Shown: positions 7,430 to 14,160 of the stretch, piece after piece
Position numbering within the stretch: the stretch's first letter is position 1
Layout: each line of letters starts with the position of its first letter
Translations under genes and position numbers: made by a program
Assembly: GCA_023416455.1 (NCBI GenBank)
Contig: JAEZHQ010000013.1
Location: 1 to 18,849, forward strand
Direction of reading: 5' to 3'
Source: Pseudomonadota bacterium
GTDB taxonomy: Bacteria > Pseudomonadota > Alphaproteobacteria > Azospirillales > Azospirillaceae
DNA length: 18,849 nt
Notes under the pieces: generated by a model
The model's input: the letters and a program-made list of their open reading frames with translations, nothing else
What the model was told of the DNA's origin: nothing
The model's database searches: none

Positions 7430-9121
7430 TCAAACGGCGGTTCCGGCCGCCGCGCGCAGCGCCGTCAGCGTGACGTTCGGGGCCAGGGCATCGGGGTCCA
7501 GCAGCAGGTGCAGGATGGCCGGCTTGCCCGAGGCGAGCGCCCTTTCGAAGGCCGGGGCGAAGTCCTCCGTCCGTTCCACCCGCTCGCCGAAGCCGCCGTA
7601 GGCGCGGGCCAGCGCGGCGAAGTCCGGATTCTTCAGGCCCGTGCCCGACACCCGGCCCGGATAGGCCCTCTCCTGGTGCAGGCGGATGGTGCCGTACATG
7701 CCGTTGTCCACCAGGATCACCACCACCGGCAGGTCGTGCTGCACGGCGGTGGCGAATTCCTGGCCGTGCATCATGAAGCAGCCGTCGCCCGCGAACACCA
7801 CCACGTCGCGGTCCGGATGGAGCCGCTTGGCGCCGATGCCGGCCGGCAGGCCATAGCCCATCGAGCCGGAGGTCGGGGCGAGCTGGGTGCCGTAGCCGCG
7901 GAACCGGTAGAAACGGTGCAGCCAGGTGGCGTAATTGCCGGCGCCGTTGCACAGGATGGCGTCGGGCGGCAGGCGTTCGCGCAGGAAGCCGATGATCTCG
8001 GCCATTTGCAGCGACCCCGGCGAGTGCAGGCCGGTGGGATCGTTCCAGGCCAGGAAGTCGGCCCGCGCCGCCGCCGTGAAACCCGCCCAGGCCGGCGCTT
8101 CGGGCGCCGCCAGGCCGGCCAGGCCGGCGGTGAACTGGACCGGCGCGGCGTTGATCGCCAGCGTCGGCCGGTAGACCCGTCCCAGCTCGCCCGGGTCGGG
8201 ATGGACATGCACGAAGCCCTGCGCGGGAACCGGTATGTCGAGCAGCGTGTAGTTCTGGCTCGGCACCTCCGAGAGACGGCCGCCGATGGCGATCACCAGG
8301 TCCGCCGATCGGACGCGCTCGACCAGCTTCGGGTTGGCGCCGAAGCCGAGATCGCCGATGAAGCAGGGGTGATCGGCCGGGAACAGCATCTGCCGGCGCA
8401 GCGACACCGCCACCGGAAGCTGGAAGCGCTGGGCGAAATCCGCCATCCGCCGCACCGCCTCGGCGTCCCACCGGCTGCCGCCGAGGATGGCCACCGGCCG
8501 TTCGGCCTTGCCAAGCAGGCGGTGAAGCTCCTGCATCTGGTCCGGCCCGGGATGGGCCTCGATCGCCGCCACCGGCCGCCCGTCGGGAACGGCGGCGGTC
8601 TCGACCAGCATGTCCTCGGGCAGGGCGATGACCACCGGTCCCGGCCGTCCCGAGGTGGCGACGTGGAAGGCGCGCGAAACGATCTCGGGGATGCGGGCCG
8701 GCTCGTCGATCTCGGTCGCCCACTTGGCCATCGCCCCGAAGGCGGCGCGGTAGTCCAGCTCCTGCAAGGCGTCGCGCCCGCGCACGCCGCGCTCGACCTG
8801 GCCGACGAATATGATCAGGGGCGTGGAGTCCTGCTGGGCGATGTGGATCGCCGAGGCGGCGTTGGCGGCACCGGGGCCGCGGGTGACGAAGCAGACGCCG
8901 GGCCTGCCGGTCAGCTTGCCCTGGGCCTCCGCCATCATGCCGGCGCCGCCTTCCTGGCGGCAGACGATGATGTCGGTTCCGGGCGTGTCGTGCAGGGCGT
9001 CCAGCACGGCCAGGAAGCTCTCGCCGGGCACGCAGAAGATGTCGCGGACCCCGTTCAGGACCAGCTGATCGACCAGGATCCGGGCGCCGGTGCGGCTGTT
9101 CGGCTGGGGAACATTGTTCAT
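7430..9121 (-). CDS. Acetolactate synthase-like thiamine diphosphate enzyme
   Basis: 563 residues with the three-domain layout of the POX/acetolactate synthase superfamily. The N-terminal PYR domain has FCVPGESF at 29-36 and the cofactor-activating Glu57 in CRQEGGAGMMAE. The segment FVTRGPGAANA (78-88) is typical of ALS-like proteins. A central domain follows (RPVAILGGSRW near 208), then the C-terminal PP domain with the ThDP/Mg motif beginning GDG at 445-447 and ending in Asn473 (VDNGMYGTIR). The family performs decarboxylation, carboligation or C-C cleavage next to a carbonyl. It sits directly before an aldehyde dehydrogenase and no small ALS regulatory subunit is present, so biosynthetic acetolactate synthase is unlikely. 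I take ATG 9121, 7 bp after the tautomerase stop, although it lacks a clear Shine-Dalgarno sequence; ATG 9154, overlapping that gene, is possible. The reaction is unknown. Confidence 0.93.
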   Translation of the reverse strand: MNNVPQPNSRTGARILVDQLVLNGVRDIFCVPGESFLAVLDALHDTPGTDIIVCRQEGGAGMMAEAQGKLTGRPGVCFVTRGPGAANAASAIHIAQQDSTPLIIFVGQVERGVRGRDALQELDYRAAFGAMAKWATEIDEPARIPEIVSRAFHVATSGRPGPVVIALPEDMLVETAAVPDGRPVAAIEAHPGPDQMQELHRLLGKAERPVAILGGSRWDAEAVRRMADFAQRFQLPVAVSLRRQMLFPADHPCFIGDLGFGANPKLVERVRSADLVIAIGGRLSEVPSQNYTLLDIPVPAQGFVHVHPDPGELGRVYRPTLAINAAPVQFTAGLAGLAAPEAPAWAGFTAAARADFLAWNDPTGLHSPGSLQMAEIIGFLRERLPPDAILCNGAGNYATWLHRFYRFRGYGTQLAPTSGSMGYGLPAGIGAKRLHPDRDVVVFAGDGCFMMHGQEFATAVQHDLPVVVILVDNGMYGTIRLHQERAYPGRVSGTGLKNPDFAALARAYGGFGERVERTEDFAPAFERALASGKPAILHLLLDPDALAPNVTLTALRAAAGTAV

Positions 9122-9128
9122 GACGTCG

Positions 9129-9344
9129 TCAAACCGGCTTGGGCGAGGGGACATCTCCGGACGGGCCGGTCTTGGTCACCCCGGCCACCGCGAAATGCTT
9201 GGCGGGAACCTCGTTGAGTATGATCCGGATATTGTCGTAGGGGGTCCCGACCGCGCGGTGGAGGGCCTCGGTCACCTCTTTGAAAATGGCGGATTTCTGC
9301 TCGTCGGATCGGCCTTCGATCAGGGTGATGTTGACGATCGGCAT
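9129..9344 (-). CDS. 4-oxalocrotonate tautomerase family protein
   Basis: 71 residues, close to the 62-residue 4-OT monomer plus a short proline-rich tail (PSGDVPSPKPV). After removal of Met, Pro1 is the catalytic base, and the partner residues fall at exactly the canonical numbers: Arg11 (LIEGRSDEQK), Arg39 (NIRIIL) and Phe50 (KHF). Such enzymes interconvert 2-hydroxy-dienoates and 2-oxo-enoates by proton shuttling and assemble as hexamers. ATG 9344 has GGAGGG about 7 nt upstream. It lies 24 bp after the IclR gene and 7 bp before the ThDP gene. In meta-cleavage operons 4-OT is followed by a decarboxylase; here the following ThDP enzyme could play an analogous role on a 2-oxo acid, but there is no ring-cleaving dioxygenase in the window. 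Confidence 0.93.
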   Translation of the reverse strand: MPIVNITLIEGRSDEQKSAIFKEVTEALHRAVGTPYDNIRIILNEVPAKHFAVAGVTKTGPSGDVPSPKPV

Positions 9345-9368
9345 GTGAGAGCCCTCCCTTGATTGTCG

Positions 9369-10199
9369 TTAACGCGCGCAGAAATGGCTTACGGCTTCCA
9401 GGGCCGGCGCCTGGTAGAGAATCAGGCTGGCGGTGCGCTTCAGCTCCTCGCCCACATCGGCCACCCACTCGTCGGGGCTGTTCTTCGTCGTGGCGGTGAC
9501 GATCACGCAGCCGGCCGTCACCCCGGTCCAGGTCGTGATGTTGGCGGCGACCGAGGTGACTCCCTCCAGCTGCTCGTCGCGGGTCACCACGAAACCGCGG
9601 TCGGCGGAGAGGGCCAGTTCGGCCTCCAGCGCCGCCCAGCTGGTGATGGTCTTGGCGGTTGGCGCCGCGAAGGGTTCCGGACCCAGCAGCGCGCGGCGGC
9701 GTTCCGGGTCGAGCGTCATCAGCAGCGCCTTGCCGCCGGCGTTGGCGTGCAGCGGCCCGCGCAGCCAGGTGCCGTAATAGGGGGTGAGCGAGCCCGGATG
9801 CTGGGCGATGTCCAGCACCATGCGCTCGTACCCGACGAACAGCGTGAGCAGGGTGGTGACCCGCAGCCGGTTGGACAGCGCCTGGATGATCGGGGCGCCT
9901 TCGCGCCGGAGCTGTTCCAGCGGGTGCATCAGCGGCAGCGGCGACAGCGCCTTGGGCGACGGCCAGTAGCGTTTCGCGCCGTCGTGGCGGACCACGAACT
10001 CCTGCTCCTCCAGGGTGCGCAGCAGGCGAAGCGTGGTGCTCTGGTCCAGGCCGGCGGCGGCGGCGATCTCCGCAAGCCCGAGGGGCTGCGGCGCCTTCAT
10101 GAGCACGTCGAGGATGGCCAGCCCGCGCGCCAGCGTGCCGCTTCGCCCGTCCCGGCCAGTGTCTGCGGCGTCGGTCGCCGGCTGTCCTGATAAAGGCAT
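9369..10199 (-). CDS. IclR family transcriptional regulator
   Basis: 276 residues. The N-terminal winged helix-turn-helix is at about 23-75 (LARGLAILDVL, then LGLAEIAAAAGLDQSTTLRLLRTL in short, with the wing FVVRHDGAKRYWPS). The C-terminal effector domain (about 95-270) contains typical IclR pieces: HANAGGKALL, SADRGFVVTRDE and the late segment AAGLIL-like (TASLILYQA). IclR proteins bind small organic acids and repress or activate adjacent catabolic genes. ATG 10199 is preceded by AGGCGA; the frame is open far upstream but without family sequence. It is the first gene of the minus-strand operon rather than a separate divergent unit, so it likely controls its own synthesis along with the catabolic genes, and possibly the plus-strand arm starting at 10831. 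The effector is presumably the pathway substrate or an early intermediate (inferred). Confidence 0.93.
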   Translation of the reverse strand: MPLSGQPATDAADTGRDGRSGTLARGLAILDVLMKAPQPLGLAEIAAAAGLDQSTTLRLLRTLEEQEFVVRHDGAKRYWPSPKALSPLPLMHPLEQLRREGAPIIQALSNRLRVTTLLTLFVGYERMVLDIAQHPGSLTPYYGTWLRGPLHANAGGKALLMTLDPERRRALLGPEPFAAPTAKTITSWAALEAELALSADRGFVVTRDEQLEGVTSVAANITTWTGVTAGCVIVTATTKNSPDEWVADVGEELKRTASLILYQAPALEAVSHFCAR

Positions 10200-10830
10200 G
10201 GTGTCGCCTGTGCGCTCGGTTGTTTGGTTCCGGAACAGTGTCGGCGCTCCTTCGGCCGCATCGCGGGGACCCTCGCGGGCCACGCGACCGGGAAGGGGGC
10301 GCTTCGGAAGCCGGCTGGTGCCCGTCGGGCGTCCCGGGACACCGCACCGGATTCCGGCCTTCGGAGATTGTTTGTATATAGGAGTGTCACATGTCGCAAG
10401 AATTATTTCATTAAACGAAGGCGCAGCCGCCACGCTTTCCCGTCGGGACCGCGGCGGCGGTGCGGTCGGTGGCCGGGCGCGAAAGCGGGCCATTCTTCGT
10501 CGGCAACGGCCCCGGCAACGGCCACGATGGGGGTGTTCATGATGCGCCGCACCATGAAATCCGCAAGGCGGCGGTGCCGGCACGCCGTTGCCGCGGGTGC
10601 GGCGCCGGGCCTCCGCCGCGGTGGGTGAGTCGGCATCCGGCCGATTTCTGCAAGGAACGTCGCCGAAAAATGAAAAAACTATGTTGATAATAGGTGGGGC
10701 GGATGGTAGAAGCACGAACATATCTTTTGCCCCTGGCAGGGGACCCGAAAGGGGGCGGCCAGGCGCCGGCAGCGCAGGATTTGCGACAGCCGCAATTTCA
10801 AAATCAGTTTCACCGCAGAGGACGTGGGTA
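10200..10830. promoter_or_regulatory. Divergent intergenic region between the two arms of the catabolic island
   Basis: About 630 bp with no convincing gene; open frames here are low-complexity and lack family signatures. It has two AT-rich islands. Near 10366-10420 the minus strand has TATATA/TATACA boxes with TTGCGA at 15-nt spacing, a weak candidate promoter for the IclR-led operon. Near 10668-10735 (AAAAATGAAAAAAC, GATAAT) is a possible promoter for the OYE gene. The 8-mer TTGCGACA occurs on the plus strand at 10781-10788, inside the inverted repeat TTGCG-N5-CGCAA (10781-10795). It recurs as its complement at 10392-10399. These could be operator half-sites for the IclR protein. An 8-base match over 630 bp is not statistically strong. 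Confidence 0.5.
10781..10795. promoter_or_regulatory. Candidate operator, TTGCG-N5-CGCAA inverted repeat
   Basis: Five-base arms TTGCG (10781-10785) and CGCAA (10791-10795) centred 43 bp before the OYE start codon. The extended half TTGCGACA recurs in opposite orientation at 10392-10399 near the putative promoter of the IclR operon. Its placement suits binding by the adjacent IclR regulator, but short inverted repeats occur by chance. Confidence 0.3.
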
Positions 10831-12006
10831 ATGACGGAAGACGGAGTCGCGCTGCTCAGCCCTTGCACGATCCGCGGGGTGACCTTCCCGAACCGGGTGG
10901 TGCTGTCGCCGATGATGCAGTTCTCCGCCAAGGACGGCTATGCTTCCGACTGGCATCTCGTCCATTTCGGGAAATTCGCGCTCGGCGGGATGGGCGTGGT
11001 GATGACCGAGGTCGTGGCCGTCGAACCGCGGGGGCGGATCAGCTATGGCGACCTGGGGCTCTGGTCCGACGACCAAATCCCCGGCCTCAAGCGCATCGCC
11101 GACTATGTCCGCTCGCAAGGGGTGCTGTCCGCGATCCAGCTCGGCCACGCCGGGCGCAAAGGCGCGATGCAGCGCCCTTGGGAGGGCAACCTGCCGCTGG
11201 GCGAGGCCGACGCGGCGCGGGGAGAGCCGCCATGGACGCTGGTCGGCCCGTACGGCGAGCCCATCGGCGATGGCTACCCGACGCCGCAGGCGCTTACCAT
11301 CGACGCGATCAAGGGGATCGTCGAGCGGTTCGCCGAAGCGACCATGCGCGCCGATGCGGCTGGATTCGACGTCCTCGAGATCCACGGCGCCCACGGCTAC
11401 CTGATCGCCAGCTTCCTGACGCCGCTGGTCAACAAGCGCACCGACCTCTACGGCGGCAGCCTGGAAAACCGGATGCGCCTCGCGCTCGAGGTCACGGCCC
11501 GAGTGCGCGCCTGCTGGCCGGCGCACAAGCCTCTGTTCTTCCGTGTCTCCTCCGAAGACGGCGGCGGTCCCGGCGGCTGGAGCGTCGATGATTCCGTTGT
11601 GCTGGCCACCGAACTGAAGGCGATCGGCGTCGACGTCATCGACTGCTCGTCGGGCGGGCTGCGCAGTTCGGCCACCTTGCAGGGGCAGGTGCGCGGACCC
11701 GGCTATCAGGTTCCCTATGCGGCCGAGATCCGGCGCCGTGCCGGCATCCGGACCATGGCCGTCGGGCTGGTGCTTGACGGGATCCAGGCCGAAGCGGTGC
11801 TGCGGGCCGGCGATGCCGACTTCATCGCGGTCGGACGCCAGGCCATGTACGACCCCTATTGGGTGCACCATGCCGCCCAGCAACTCCGGCCCGATCCCGA
11901 TTTCAAGAATTGGGACGAGCAGGCGGGGTGGTGGCTGGCCCGGCGGGCCGGTGCCCTGGACGCGGTGGGGTACACGCCCGCCGGCACCAGGAAGGCCAAC
12001 CCCTGA
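10831..12006 (+). CDS. Old yellow enzyme family NADH:flavin oxidoreductase (YqjM-like)
   Basis: 391-residue TIM-barrel flavoenzyme binding FMN. Family marks are the N-terminal LLSPCTIRGVTFPNRVVLSP, the substrate-binding His185 and His188 with the proton donor Tyr190 in EIHGAHGYLI, TPLVNKRTDLYGGSLENR at 197-214, and the C-terminal FMN-phosphate segment MAVGLV ... DFIAVGRQ. Members reduce the C=C bond of alpha,beta-unsaturated carbonyls using NAD(P)H. Compared with YqjM, the redox-tuning Cys26 is Met29 and Tyr28 is Phe31 (SPMMQF), so FMN tuning or substrate choice may differ. ATG 10831 has GAGGA 8 nt upstream. It is the first gene of the plus-strand arm, diverging from the IclR-led operon, and 59 bp ahead of the lactonase-like hydrolase. 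It probably reduces an enone or enoate intermediate (inferred). Confidence 0.94.
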   Translation: MTEDGVALLSPCTIRGVTFPNRVVLSPMMQFSAKDGYASDWHLVHFGKFALGGMGVVMTEVVAVEPRGRISYGDLGLWSDDQIPGLKRIADYVRSQGVLSAIQLGHAGRKGAMQRPWEGNLPLGEADAARGEPPWTLVGPYGEPIGDGYPTPQALTIDAIKGIVERFAEATMRADAAGFDVLEIHGAHGYLIASFLTPLVNKRTDLYGGSLENRMRLALEVTARVRACWPAHKPLFFRVSSEDGGGPGGWSVDDSVVLATELKAIGVDVIDCSSGGLRSSATLQGQVRGPGYQVPYAAEIRRRAGIRTMAVGLVLDGIQAEAVLRAGDADFIAVGRQAMYDPYWVHHAAQQLRPDPDFKNWDEQAGWWLARRAGALDAVGYTPAGTRKANP

Positions 12007-12065
12007 CATCGGCGGCGGCACGCCCCCCGCGGGCCGCCCGTTCATCCTTCTGCACCGAGGCCGCC

Positions 12066-12926
12066 ATGCCGCACGCGCACGTCAACGGGGTGGATCTCTA
12101 TTATGAACGGTCGGGTCCGCCCGACGCGCCTCTGGTCGCCCTGTCCAACTCCATCGGCGCCACCCTGGAGATGTGGGAGCCGCAATGGGAGGCGTTGAGC
12201 CGCACCCACGGGGTGCTGCGCTACGACACGCGCGGCCACGGCCGCTCGGGGGTCCTCGACCGGCCGGCCACGGTCGACGATCTGGCCGACGACCTGGTGG
12301 GACTGCTCGACGCGCTGCGCGTCGATCGCGCGCACATCGCCGGCCTCTCCCTCGGCGGCATGACGGCGCAGTCGCTGGCGGCCCGTCATCCGCAGCGCGT
12401 GATCAGCCTGACCTTGATGGCCACCGCCTGCCACATCACTCCGGCCAGCCGATGGGAGGGGTTGGAGCGGCTGGCGCGGGAGCAGGGCATGGCCGCGCTG
12501 GTCGACGGCGCCATGGAGCGGTGGTTCACCGCCGACTTCGCGCGGCGCCGGCCCGATCTGGTGGCGGCGGTGCGGGCCCGCTTCCTGGCCATGGACCCTC
12601 GCGGCTACGCGGTGTGCTGCGGCGTCATCCGCGGCATGGATCTGCGCCCCAGCCTGGCCAGGATCACCGCGCCGACGATGATCATCGCCGGAGCCGAGGA
12701 CACCGCCACCACGCTGGCGCACGCCGAACAGCTGCGCGAGGGAATCCACGATGCCGAACTGGTGGTGCTGCCGCGGGTGGCGCACATGCTGACCCTGGCC
12801 CGTCCGGCGTCGGTGAATGCCTATCTCGCGTCGTTCCTGTCGCGCTTTCCGGAGGAGGGCGGGAACGACGACGATCATCAGGAGCGTCTTCGTGCCGGAA
12901 ACGGTGTTTCCGGTGCGCCCGGATAA
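12066..12926 (+). CDS. Alpha/beta hydrolase, 3-oxoadipate enol-lactonase-like
   Basis: 286-residue alpha/beta hydrolase. The opening resembles PcaD (ALSNSIGATLEMWEPQ at 25-40), the RYDTRGHGRSG segment is at 52-62, and the nucleophile elbow is GLSLGG with Ser95. The remaining triad is Asp212 (AGAEDTAT) and His240 (VAHMLTLARP). Enol-lactonases hydrolyse five-membered enol-lactones; related proteins hydrolyse esters or C-C bonds, so the substrate stays open. The last 25 or so residues (FPEEGGNDDDHQERLRAGNG) are polar and extend beyond the usual 260-265-residue family end. ATG 12066 has GAGG 5 nt upstream. No protocatechuate dioxygenase or other ring-cleavage partners of a beta-ketoadipate pathway are in the window, so it is more likely dedicated to the local pathway. 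Confidence 0.9.
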   Translation: MPHAHVNGVDLYYERSGPPDAPLVALSNSIGATLEMWEPQWEALSRTHGVLRYDTRGHGRSGVLDRPATVDDLADDLVGLLDALRVDRAHIAGLSLGGMTAQSLAARHPQRVISLTLMATACHITPASRWEGLERLAREQGMAALVDGAMERWFTADFARRRPDLVAAVRARFLAMDPRGYAVCCGVIRGMDLRPSLARITAPTMIIAGAEDTATTLAHAEQLREGIHDAELVVLPRVAHMLTLARPASVNAYLASFLSRFPEEGGNDDDHQERLRAGNGVSGAPG

Positions 12927-12950
12927 AGATCACAGGAATCCGAGTGGTAA

Positions 12951-12969
12951 TGCCAGGTTAAATCTGGCA
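12951..12969. promoter_or_regulatory. Inverted repeat between hydrolase and TRAP operon
   Basis: Arms TGCCAG (12951-12956) and CTGGCA (12964-12969), 6 bp with a 7-nt spacer. It lies 24 bp after the hydrolase stop and 17 bp before the candidate -35 box of dctP. It could be an operator for the transporter promoter or the weak end of the upstream transcript (CCTTTTG follows at 12983). Confidence 0.35.
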
Positions 12970-12986
12970 ACGGAAGTGCGATCCTT

Positions 12987-13016
12987 TTGTCAATAAAGCA
13001 ACAATAACCTTAAAAT
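12987..13016 (+). promoter_or_regulatory. Candidate sigma70-type promoter of the TRAP operon
   Basis: TTGTCA (12987-12992, 5/6 to TTGACA) and TAAAAT (13011-13016, 5/6 to TATAAT) with an 18-bp spacer, in a sharply AT-rich 100-bp stretch of otherwise GC-rich DNA. Transcription would begin near 13023, leaving a leader of about 60 nt before the GTG start of dctP. It indicates that transport genes are expressed independently of the OYE/hydrolase genes. Confidence 0.6.
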
Positions 13017-13084
13017 ATGTAAAAACAGTCGACGTCTCAATAAAAATACTGGGGCGTCCTGACTCAGGAACGGAGGAACTCCCT

Positions 13085-14086
13085 GTGCGAGCAATGTTGA
13101 CGACCGTTTTCGCCGCCGCGGTAGCTCTCTATGGCGCCACCGCCGCCGCGGAGGTGACCTTCAAGCTTGGCCACACCACCTTTGAAAGCCATCCCAACCA
13201 TGATACGGCCGTCCGTTTCAAGGAAGCCGTGGAACGGCTGACCAAAGGTGAGGTGAAGATTCAGATCTACCCGGCCCGCCAGCTCGGCGATGTCAAGGAA
13301 CTGGTCCAGGGCGTGCAGTTCGCGACCCTGGACATGGCGGTCCTTCCGACGACCGCCTACTCCACGCAAGTGCCCGCCATGGACGCCTTCCAGCTGCCCT
13401 GGCTGATCGGGAGCTATGAGCATTTCGCCAACATCGCGCTGTCGCCCGAAGCCAAGGCCATCATGAAGAGCCTGGACGCCCACGGCACCACCGCGCTCGG
13501 CGTCTATGACGGCGGCCTGCGCCACTTCCTGTCGGTCAAGCGCCCGGTTCGCGCCATCGAGGATTTCCAGGGCCAGAAGACCCGCGTGGCCCCGTCCAAG
13601 CTCTACATGAACATTTGGAAGGCGGTGAACGTCAACCCGACCCCGATGGCCTATGGCGAGGTCTACACCGGCCTGGAAACCGGCACGCTGGATGCGGTCG
13701 AGATCAACCTGACCTCGATCCAGAGCGAGAAGCTGTACGAGATCGCCAAGAACGTCACCCTCACCGGCCAGTATTTCTGGCCGAGCCTCCTGGTCATCAA
13801 CAAGGGCAAGCTCGACAAGCTGACGCCCGAGCAGCGCAACGCCGTCGTCCAGGCGGCGGATGAGATCGTCCGGCCCCAGGTGATGGCTGTCGAGGAACTC
13901 GACAAGAAGCTGATGGTCGAGCTGAAGACGCATGGCGTGACCATCATTGAGCCGTCGCCGGAGCTGCTGGCCGCCGCCCGCCAGCGGGTCCAGCCGGTGA
14001 TCGACGGCTACGTCAAGGAGAACCCGGCCATCGCCGGTCTGGTGGCCGCGGCCGAGCGGACCAGGCCCGCCGCCTCCAAGCCCTGA
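13085..14086 (+). CDS. dctP: TRAP transporter substrate-binding protein (DctP family)
   Basis: 333-residue periplasmic solute receptor of a tripartite ATP-independent transporter. The N-terminus is a signal peptide (basic MRAM, hydrophobic core 5-18, likely cleavage after ATAAA at 22). The mature protein begins EVTFKLGHTT, followed by IYPARQLGD (61-69), the signature region with the carboxylate-binding Arg167 (QKTRVAPS) and YGEVYTGLETGTLDAVE (190-206). DctP receptors usually bind organic acids through that arginine. I use GTG 13085 because GGAGGA is 7 nt upstream; ATG 13094 would be 16 nt from it. It has its own upstream promoter and is followed by a strong hairpin before dctQ, fitting the higher amounts of receptor than membrane subunits. 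It probably captures the substrate of the adjacent catabolic genes (inferred). Confidence 0.94.
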   Translation: MRAMLTTVFAAAVALYGATAAAEVTFKLGHTTFESHPNHDTAVRFKEAVERLTKGEVKIQIYPARQLGDVKELVQGVQFATLDMAVLPTTAYSTQVPAMDAFQLPWLIGSYEHFANIALSPEAKAIMKSLDAHGTTALGVYDGGLRHFLSVKRPVRAIEDFQGQKTRVAPSKLYMNIWKAVNVNPTPMAYGEVYTGLETGTLDAVEINLTSIQSEKLYEIAKNVTLTGQYFWPSLLVINKGKLDKLTPEQRNAVVQAADEIVRPQVMAVEELDKKLMVELKTHGVTIIEPSPELLAAARQRVQPVIDGYVKENPAIAGLVAAAERTRPAASKP

Positions 14087-14102
14087 TCGGTCCTTTCCGG
14101 TC

Positions 14103-14135
14103 GGCGGGGCCGTGGCGCCAGCCATCGGCCCCGCC
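14103..14135 (+). repeat. Strong intercistronic hairpin between dctP and dctQ
   Basis: GGCGGGGCC (14103-14111) pairs perfectly with GGCCCCGCC (14127-14135). Inside it GTGGC (14112-14116) pairs with GCCAT (14121-14125) with one G-U pair and a single bulged C, closing a 4-nt loop. It lies 16 bp after the dctP stop and lacks a following U-run. The likely role is partial attenuation or protection of the dctP message from 3' decay. Confidence 0.65.
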
Positions 14136-14160
14136 CTGGGTTCTCAATGAGGAGTTCAGC

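Noticed and set aside
7430..9121. Identification of the ThDP enzyme as cyclohexane-1,2-dione hydrolase
   Set aside because: The neighbouring ALDH and CoA-transferase would fit, but the sequence near the active site (FCVPGESF, CRQEGGAGMMAE) reads as generic ALS-like and I could not match the distinctive CDH active-site residues from memory.
10403..10636. Possible small minus-strand gene in the divergent region (77 codons)
   Set aside because: Arginine/proline-rich translation with no motif, no clear ribosome-binding site, and other overlapping open frames of equal quality.
10200..10931. N-terminal extension of the IclR frame upstream of 10199
   Set aside because: The frame is open only because of base composition; it has no IclR-type sequence, crosses the AT-rich promoter region and overlaps the OYE start.
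12066..12926. Naming the hydrolase pcaD and the region a beta-ketoadipate cluster
   Set aside because: No protocatechuate dioxygenase, cycloisomerase or decarboxylase is present and the hydrolase has an atypical tail.
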